A stretch of DNA of 64,000 bases, from NCBI GenBank assembly GCA_941918925.1, contig OW799236.1, forward strand, positions 13,987,474-14,051,473, read 5' to 3'. Below, in pieces: positions 57,588 through 64,000 of the stretch; the stretch's first letter is position 1; each line of letters starts with the position of its first letter. The translations under genes were made by a program, and so were the position numbers. The DNA comes from Phyto melanocephala. Lineage: Eukaryota; Arthropoda; Insecta; Diptera; Rhinophoridae. The notes under the pieces were generated by a model. That model did not search any database, had not been told where the DNA came from, and saw nothing but the letters and a program-made list of their open reading frames with translations.

Positions 57588-58950
57588 TATTTTGCTTTTT
57601 TATCCATACGCATAAACAACTTTGGTACTATTCTTATAACGTTAATGACAACTGTAATTTCTGACAATTTGTTTTATAAAAATATAGGTTTTTAAACAGC
57701 TTTGACAACATGAAAGTTTTTTAAAAAGTCACTAAATTATAAATTTTTTGTTTGTTGAAACCAATTGTTATTTGAATTCTGTTATTACCTGCGGATTTTA
57801 AGTCTATTCAATGAGAAGATACAACTCTATAAAATAGCTTAGTTAATTTAATATTTTGCTATTAATTTATTTTCTTACATTTAGTCTTAAAATTTAACCA
57901 AAATTATTTCTACAAGATATACCACAATATTGCATTTCACGGAAACTGCTAGCTACTCGCTAGCAAGAGGTAGTTAATAAATAATAATAACTTTCTAACT
58001 TTATGATAACATAATTGATAATATTTATAAAAGTTGTAGGAAATTTTTAAATACTATATAATATTCGGGTAAGTATTGGTAGTTGAAAATTATAATTTAT
58101 TTTGTATGGGCGTGGCACTTACCAATTTTCAATCACAATATTAAAACTATAGCGATTAAAATTGTGATGCAAATTTTCTACATAAACTTACCAGTAACAT
58201 TTTGGTAAGTTTAAATTGATTTATAAAAAATTTAAGATAACAAAATGTGGTCTTTCTACTTTTATTTGTTTATTTACATTTAAAAACATATCTTTTTTTA
58301 TAGTAATCTTTACAAGTTGCAAAATGTCCGGCATAAACTTTAAAATAGTACTCGGTAAAAGAACTGTAAATTTAGTCACCCAATTTGTGTACTACTTTAC
58401 TGGATTTTCTGTAAACCCAGGATGGTACTCTTATACAAATATCGGAGTCAGCACAGCTGATTATAATTTTTTTTTTTTTTGGTCGAATGTTTGTCAAACT
58501 CCATATATAAAAACCAGAGACAAAAAATACTCTCTATCTCTCTCTCTGCGCTATCACCTTATTTTATTACACCAAGGCAAAGTTTTAATGCTATTACACG
58601 ACATGTACGTCTTTAGCAGTGGGGAATTTTACAAGTCAGATGTAAAGAACATACCGTGTATTAGCTGCTTAAGGTATATGCATTCCGGCAACAAACACAA
58701 CAATTAAAAAACACCTGCACCTTAAATTTTGATTATTTTTTAAAAACTTCAATGCAAACACTTTATATTCTCGTTTTGGAAATTTTTTAAAAGGTTTTAA
58801 GCCAACTGAATCTGCAAATTATTTAAAGTAGACAAAAAATAATGAAATGCAGACATGTTATTAAAAAAAACTTGGGCACTACTTGTGATTGGATGCGAGT
58901 ACCTTATTAATATATGTACCTTGGTGTAAAGTAAACGAAGGCAATCAAGT
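57588..58950. other. AT-rich, no gene; Helitron interior fragment and dispersed repeat
   Basis: 58070-58200 ('gaaaattataatttattttgtatgggcgtggcactta') matches the internal repeat of the Helitron at 54957-55529. 58430-58566 is the reverse of the dispersed repeat at 47350-47515. The 163-codon frame at 58216-58707 runs through this repeat and has no domain, so it is not called. Confidence 0.45.
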
Positions 58951-59611
58951 AACAAGTAAGAGTGTTATATTCGGCCGTGCCGAATCTTATATACAACGTG
59001 TAGTCATGCAATGACAATTGTTTGTATCACCATTCATCTCATATGTAATACGTACATACATTGCAGATTTATAAATTGAGTTTACTTATGTATCTTTCCA
59101 AAAATAAAAATTACAAAAAAAAAAAAATTTATTAAAAACAAAAAAAAACATTACAAAAAAAATTTAAAAACTTAAAAGAAAATTTTTTTAAAAATATTAA
59201 AAAAATAATAATATGTAATAATAAATAATAAAAACATAAATAATATATAAAATAAAAAAAATATTTTTTTGGCTCAGCTGGGATTCGATGCTAATCCCGA
59301 TACTCTAACCAGTGTATATGTATTTTGTTGTTGTAATTGTGCTGAATTTCAATAGCGATTCATTCCCGGATATTTCCAAGAGATTGATACCATACACAGA
59401 TCTGAGGAAAATATATTTGCTTCTAAAATTTGATTGCAATCAACACACAGACAGACGGGTAGACGCACAGACGGTCAGGGCTTAATCGACTCCTCTATTC
59501 ATAAGCTTTCAGAAAATATATACTTTTTGGGGTTGGAAATTAAAATTGAAGAAATTACGAATGACAAAGCTATACATATATACCATTGTGCACCACAGGT
59601 GAAGGGTATAA
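58951..59611 (-). mobile_element. DINE-1/mini-me-like (HINE) element, chimeric subfamily
   Basis: 3' end AACAAGTAAGAGTGTTATAT with hairpin TTCGGCCGTGCCGAA at 58951, A/T island (59101-59267), GGCTCAGCTGGGATTCGATG at 59270 in subfamily-1 arrangement, (GTCY)n near 59447-59476, and a subfamily-2 5' end (CACCACAGGTGAAGGGTATA) at 59611. Confidence 0.8.
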
Positions 59612-60699
59612 AAATTTTTGAAAAAATGTCACAATTTTTGAGTAAACCATCTAACCTAATTCATAAAATTTTCTTTGACGCCTTAAATGTTTTTTCTTTC
59701 TGTTTGTTTTATTTTTTAAGTATACATAGCTACCAAAAAAATTCGTATTACAGCAACAAAAAATTCAACGTTCAAGTTCGTTATCTTGCTAAAAATTGTG
59801 ACATAATTGTTATCTTAACTGCTGCATCATGTAAGTTGCAACTTACATGTATTCTTTATTGTCATGACAACATTGTTAGTTGTAAACCCAGCGTTATAGA
59901 ACACAAATTGTGTCTGGTAGATATCTAATTCTAATTAAAATTGATTAAAGAAAATTTAAAAAAATGTTAAATGGAATAAAAAATTAATATTTCTTAAGAT
60001 ACGTATGTTTTGTTTTTTTTAATAATATAACGTTATCAAGATGAGGGTACGCTATTCAGTCACCAAATACTTCTTTAGTATTATCTTATTTTCAGTTGAT
60101 TTTTAAGGTGCAGTCAAATTTGTATGTAAGTAACAATAAGGTGTCGTTTGTGTGGCTGTGTGTTTGTCTCATCTACAGATGATGACAACATAAGTGTCAC
60201 AATGACACAATTGTAATTGTTTTCAAATAAAGTGCAGATTTGACACTTAACAGAATCACTCAGTAACTTTTTCATGTAAACTCATGGTTTTAATTGCTTA
60301 ATATATCTATTGTCTTATTTTAAAGGTATGTTTATAATTTTTTATAAGGTAACAAACGACAAAGAAAAACGAATAATAAAAGCATTGTCTTACAATAGTA
60401 TCACGTTTATCTTTGACACCAAAAATGGTAATGAAAAAATCTACTATTGAACATTTGAACGAACATGCAGCAATAACGGTTAAATGCGGTTTTTAGAAAC
60501 CAGAAACATGACTTCTTTTTAATACCAATTCTATGAAAATCTAACAAAAGGTGAAGAAATATCTTTAAAAAAAAGTAAATATTTCATCACAATTGTTCAA
60601 GTCAATTGTTGAAGTTATTTGTTATAGATTTGATTTTTGAGAAAAATGACTTAAAGCTCAAATCAGATGGGCTCTCTAGCAGCAAACAAAAATAAAATA
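59612..60699. other. AT-rich, no gene seen
   Basis: Nothing recognised. Confidence 0.35.
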
Positions 60700-60880
60700 A
60701 ACAAGTAAGAGTGCTATATTCGGCCGTGCCGAATCTTATATACCCTTCACAACGTGTAGTCATGCAATAACAGTAGTTTGTGTCACCATTCATCCCATAT
60801 GAAATACGTACATATATATAAAAACATACATATATAAAAACATCCCATTGTAAAATTATAAATTCACGTATGTATGTTAA

Positions 60881-61655
60881 AACAAGTAAGAGTGCTATAT
60901 TCGGCCATGCCGAATCTTATATACCCTTCAAAACGTGTAGTCATGCAATAACAGTTGCTTGTATCACCATTCATCCCATATGAAATACGTACACGTATGT
61001 ATGTTAAAAAAACGAAAAAAAAAATTAAAAAAAAATTTAAAAAAAAAATTTTAAAAAAAAATTATTTTATATATAATATACATATATAAAACAAAACAAA
61101 AATAAACAAAAAATTAAAAAAAAAATAAAAAAATTAAAAAAAAATAATAATAAAAATATAAATAATATATTAAATAAAAAATAAAAAAAAAATTTTTTTA
61201 AAAAATTAAAAAAAAAATTTTTTTGGCTCAGTTGGGATTCGATGCCACGTTTTCTCTAACCAGTATACACGTTTGTATGTATGTATGTTGTTGTTGTAAT
61301 GTTGTTTTTGTGAAAAAAAATCGAGGTGGTCGTGGGTTTTTGCTCATATCTCAGTTGTTTATGTACCGATGTTTTTGATTTTCAATAGCGATCTACTCCC
61401 GAATATTTCTGATATTTTAATACCTTACCCGGGTCCAACCTATGTCGAGGGGCTTCAAAAAGTTGATTTCAACATACACACGGACAGACGGTCAGACGGT
61501 CAGACGGACAGACTGACAGGGCTTAATCGACTCCCCTATTCATAAGCTTTCAGAAAATATATACTTTATGGGGTCGGAAATGAAAATTGTAGAAATTTCA
61601 CACGGAATGACAAACCTATATATACCCTTTTTCACTGTGTGAAGGGTATAAAAAC
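60881..61655 (-). mobile_element. DINE-like (HINE) subfamily 1 insert, complete
   Basis: Runs from AACAAGTAAGAGTGCTATAT at 60881 to GGTGTGAAGGGTATAAAAAC-type 5' end at 61655. All parts are present: 3' hairpin (60901-60917), A/T island (61010-61225), GGCTCAGTTGGGATTCGATG, (GTCY)n near 61480-61515, core. Inserted into an A-run of the host element. Confidence 0.85.
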
Positions 61656-62304
61656 AAAAAAAAAAAAATTAAAAAAAAAATTTTAAAAAAAAATTTAAAA
61701 AAAAAATTTTTTTAAAAAAATTATTATATATATATAATATATATAAAACAAAAAAAAAATTAAAAAAAAAATTAAAAAAAAAAAATGTAAAAAAAAAATA
61801 ATAAAAATATAAATAATATATTAAATAAAAAATAAAAAAAAAATAAAAAAAAAATTTAAAAAAAATTTTTAAAAAAATTGAAAAAAAAATTTTTTTGGCT
61901 CAGCTGGGATTCGATGCCACGTTTTCTCTCACCAGTATACACGTTTGCATGTATGTATGTTGTTGTTGTAATGTTGTTTTTGTGAAAAAAAAACCGAGGT
62001 GGTCGTGGGTTTTTGCTCATATCTCAGTTGTTTATGTACCGATGTGTCTGATTTTCAATACCGATCTACTCCCGAATATTTCTGATATTTTAATACATCA
62101 CCCGAGTCCAAGCGATGTCGGGGGGCTTCAAAAAGTTGATTTCAACATACACACGGACAGACGGTCAGACGGACAGACTGACAGACTGACAGGGCTTAAT
62201 CGACTTCCCTATTCATAAGCTTTCAGAAAATATATACTTTATGGGGTCGGAAATCAAAATTGTAGAAATTTCACACGGAATGACAAACCTATATATACCC
62301 TTTT

Positions 62305-63083
62305 TATACCCTTCACCTGTGGTGCACAAGGGTATGTATAGCTTTGTCATTCCGTTTGTAATTTCTACAATTTTCATTTCCGACCCCATAAAGTATATAT
62401 TTTCTGAAAGCTTATGAATAGAGGAGTCGATTAAGCCCTGACCGTCTGTCCGTCTGTCCGTCTATCCGTCTGTCCGTCTGCCCGTCTGTCCGTGTGTTGG
62501 TTGAAATCAACTTTTAGAAGCAACTATATGTTCCTCAGATCTGTATATGGTATCACTCTCTTGGAAATATCCAGGAATGAATCGCTATTGAAATTCAGCA
62601 TAATCGCCCCATAACTTTCTGAGATATGAGCAAAAAACCACGACCACCTCGTTTTTTTTCACAATTACAACAACAACATACATACATAGATACATGTAAA
62701 AAACATACCAAACAAAAAAAATTACAAAAAAAAAATATTAAAAATAAGAAAAAAATAATAAAAAAAACTACAAAAAAAAAAATTTTAAAAAAATTTAAAA
62801 AAAAATTTAAAAAAATATTTTAAAAATTTTTCTAAAAAAAATTTTTTAAAATAATTTAAAAAAAATATAAAAAAAAATAATAAAATATAAATAATATATT
62901 AAATAAAATAAAATAAAATTTTTCTGGCTCAGCTGGGATTCGATGCCACATTTATTCTAACGTGTACGTATGCACGTATTTTATATGGGATGAATGGTGA
63001 TACAAACAATTGTTATTGCATGACTACACGTTGTGAAGGGTATATAAGATTCGGCACGGCCGAATATAGCACTGTTACTTGTT
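62305..63083 (+). mobile_element. DINE-like (HINE) subfamily 2 insert (inverted-middle type), complete
   Basis: From ATACCCTTCACCTGTGGTGC at 62305 to TGTTACTTGTT at 63083. The host reads CCCTTTTT before it and CACTGTGTGAAGG after it, which together recreate the uninterrupted CCCTTTTTCACTGTGTG of sister copies. Nearly identical to 17371-18130, including the inverted island (62700-62930) and module (62935). Confidence 0.9.
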
Positions 63084-63120
63084 CACTGTGTGAAGGGTAT
63101 AATAAAGGAATAGTAAGTTT

Positions 63121-63720
63121 ATTATACCCTTCACCTGTGGTGCACATGGGTATAAATATATAGCTTTGTCATTCCGTTTGTAATTTCTACAATTTTCATT
63201 TCCGACCCCATAAAGTATATATTTTCTGAAAGCTTATGAATAGAGGAGTCGATTAAGCCCTGACCGTCTGTCCGTCTGCCCGTCTGTCCGTGTGTTGGTT
63301 GAAATCAACTTTTAGAAGCAACTACATGTTCCTTAGATCTCTATATGGTATCAATCGCTTGGAAATATGCAGGAATGAATCGCTATTGAAATTCAGCACA
63401 ATCGCCCCATAACTTTCTGAGATATGAGCAAAAAACCACGACCACCTCGTTTTTTTCACAATTACAACAACAACATACATATGTTATTTAATATATTATT
63501 CATATTTTATTATTTTTTCTTATATTTTTTTTAATTTTTTAAAATTTGTTTTAATTTTTTTTTTTGTAATTTTTTTTATTATTTATTTTTTTTTTAATAT
63601 ATTTTTTTTGTAATTTTTTTTTTTTTTTTGGTATTGTTTTTACATGTATGTACGTATTTTATATGAGATGAATGGTGATACAAACAATTGTTATTGCAAA
63701 TATAGCACTCTTACTTATTA
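63121..63720 (+). mobile_element. DINE-like (HINE) subfamily 2 copy, 3' hairpin deleted
   Basis: 5' TATACCCTTCACCTGTGGTG, core at 63207, (GTCY)n at 63263-63290, A/T island (63480-63640) in the subfamily-1 orientation without the GGCTCAGC module, then 'atgaatggtgatacaaacaattgttattgcaaatatagcactcttactta'. The segment with the TTCGGC..GCCGAA hairpin is missing between TTGCA and AATATAGC. It ends 193 bp before the gamma-tubulin ATG. Confidence 0.85.
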
Positions 63721-63913
63721 TAAAATTTAAATTTTATAGAAATTAACACAACAAAGCTTGTCACATTCCATGCAATGTCAACATACAACATATTTTTCTG
63801 GTAACTCCATTTACATATTTACAACGGTTATTGTTAATTACTTCATTATCCTCTTATTTATTCTTTATTTTTATAAAATATGTATATTAAAATTGTTTTT
63901 TGAATTTAAAAAA
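63721..63913 (+). promoter_or_regulatory. Presumed promoter/5' UTR of gamma-tubulin
   Basis: Unique AT-rich sequence between the last repeat and the start codon. TATTTTTATAAAATATG near 63867 is TATA-like; TTTAAAAAA precedes the ATG. No upstream ATG in frame is seen close by. The transcription start cannot be placed. Confidence 0.4.
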
Positions 63914-63962
63914 ATGCCCAGTGAAATTATTACTCTTCAATTAGGACAGTGTGGAAACCAAA
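63914..63962 (+). CDS. gammaTub23C: gamma-tubulin, first coding exon (partial gene)
   Basis: ATG at 63914 opens MPSEIITLQLGQCGNQ, the invariant N-terminus of gamma-tubulin. Alpha-tubulin begins MRECI and beta-tubulin MREIV, so the class is clear, and Ser at position 3 fits Drosophila gammaTub23C rather than gammaTub37C (Thr). The exon ends with a single A at 63962 followed by the splice donor GTAAAT; a phase-1 junction giving A|TH would encode the expected next residue, Ile. The remainder, about 440 residues, lies beyond the window. GQCGNQ contributes to nucleotide binding in tubulins. The product nucleates microtubules in the gamma-tubulin complex at centrosomes. A dense repeat cluster lies directly upstream. 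The symbol is by homology; the species may have more than one gamma-tubulin gene. Confidence 0.92.
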
Positions 63963-64000
63963 GTAAATTTAAAATATATTTTTATTTTGTTAATTTAAAA
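63963..64000 (+). other. Start of gamma-tubulin intron 1
   Basis: GTAAAT donor followed by AT-rich intron sequence to the window end. Confidence 0.8.

Larger units (their letters stand above)
60700..63103 (-). mobile_element. DINE-like (HINE) element split by two insertions of the same family
   Basis: Three pieces reconstruct one subfamily-1 element: 60700-60880 (3' end, hairpin, up to TATGTATGTTAA), about 61656-62304 (A/T island, GGCTCAGC module, GTCY tract, core) and 63084-63103 (CACTGTGTGAAGGGTATA, the 5' tip). Compared with the intact copy at 8662-9490, the joins fall exactly where other family members begin and end. The inserts are 60881-61655 (minus) and 62305-63083 (plus). Confidence 0.8.

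Noticed and set aside
58216..58707. 163-codon plus-strand frame
   Set aside because: Runs through a dispersed repeat and a poly-T run; no motif, and the matching repeat at 47350-47515 is not open in the corresponding frame.
59434..59928. 164-codon plus-strand frame
   Set aside because: First part is the antisense of a DINE-like GTCY tract and core; the rest is unremarkable AT-rich sequence.
62626..62823. Lysine-rich 65-codon frame
   Set aside because: Translation of the A-rich island of a DINE-like element.
62305..63720. Tandem GTCY tracts as a regulatory array for gamma-tubulin
   Set aside because: They are an internal part of each DINE-like copy throughout the window, so their presence here does not by itself indicate regulation.

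Overview
The window is AT-rich eukaryotic DNA from a dipteran fly, most likely a calyptrate (blowfly/house-fly type). Three things support this: the first coding exon of a gamma-tubulin gene closest to Drosophila gammaTub23C at the right edge; many copies of a mini-me/DINE-1-like repeat with a conserved core, a (GTCY)n microsatellite and a 3' hairpin; and a copia-type retrotransposon with the half-tRNA(iMet) primer site known from Drosophila copia. There is no bacterial-style gene organisation, rRNA, intact tRNA or CRISPR array.

Apart from the gamma-tubulin exon (63914-63962, phase-1 donor), I find no host protein-coding exon in about 64 kb. The window reads as intergenic or intronic DNA built from layered transposon insertions. 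Almost every longer open frame is either transposon-derived or a chance frame in repeats.

Layout: 0.25-0.7 kb, internally deleted mariner; 2.3-4.5 kb, old DINE-like element (minus) carrying a tRNA-SINE, a TIR element and a second SINE; 5.5-6.6 kb, Tc1/mariner transposase fossil; 8.7-9.5 kb, DINE-like copy; 9.7-10.9 kb, degenerate satellite with a homogenised 30-bp core; 12.4-13.1 kb, about 100-bp units in alternating order; 15.2-16.0 kb, LINE RNase H/3' end fossil; 16.1-16.7 kb, two small hairpin/TIR elements; 17.4-18.1 kb, DINE-like copy; 18.7-24.3 kb, a nest (old DINE-like host containing a LINE 3' fragment, a young copia derivative lacking reverse transcriptase, and a hAT-like element); 26.2-28.4 kb, TIR element holding a 607-bp foldback; 30.9-31.4 kb, TIR element; 31.5-32.6 kb, full-length old DINE-like copy; 33.8-35.6 kb, DINE-like element holding an inverted duplication and a Helitron; 38.1-41.4 kb, two Tc1/mariner fossils; 41.4-42.2 kb, DINE-like copy; 44.2-45.5 kb, old DINE-like copy; 46.9-52.7 kb, small Tc1-like element, SINE fragment and three more Tc1/mariner fossils; 55.0-55.5 kb, second Helitron; 56.9-63.7 kb, a dense DINE-like cluster, partly nested, ending about 190 bp before the gamma-tubulin start codon.

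The most informative structures are the copia derivative (LTRs differing at one base, intact Gag-protease-integrase frame except one UAG, RT deleted); the self-nested DINE-like cluster, which exposes the element ends; an internal inversion that defines a DINE-like subfamily; and the shared 3' tails between a LINE fossil and SINEs. All family names rest on recognition of motifs and termini by eye; no database search was possible.
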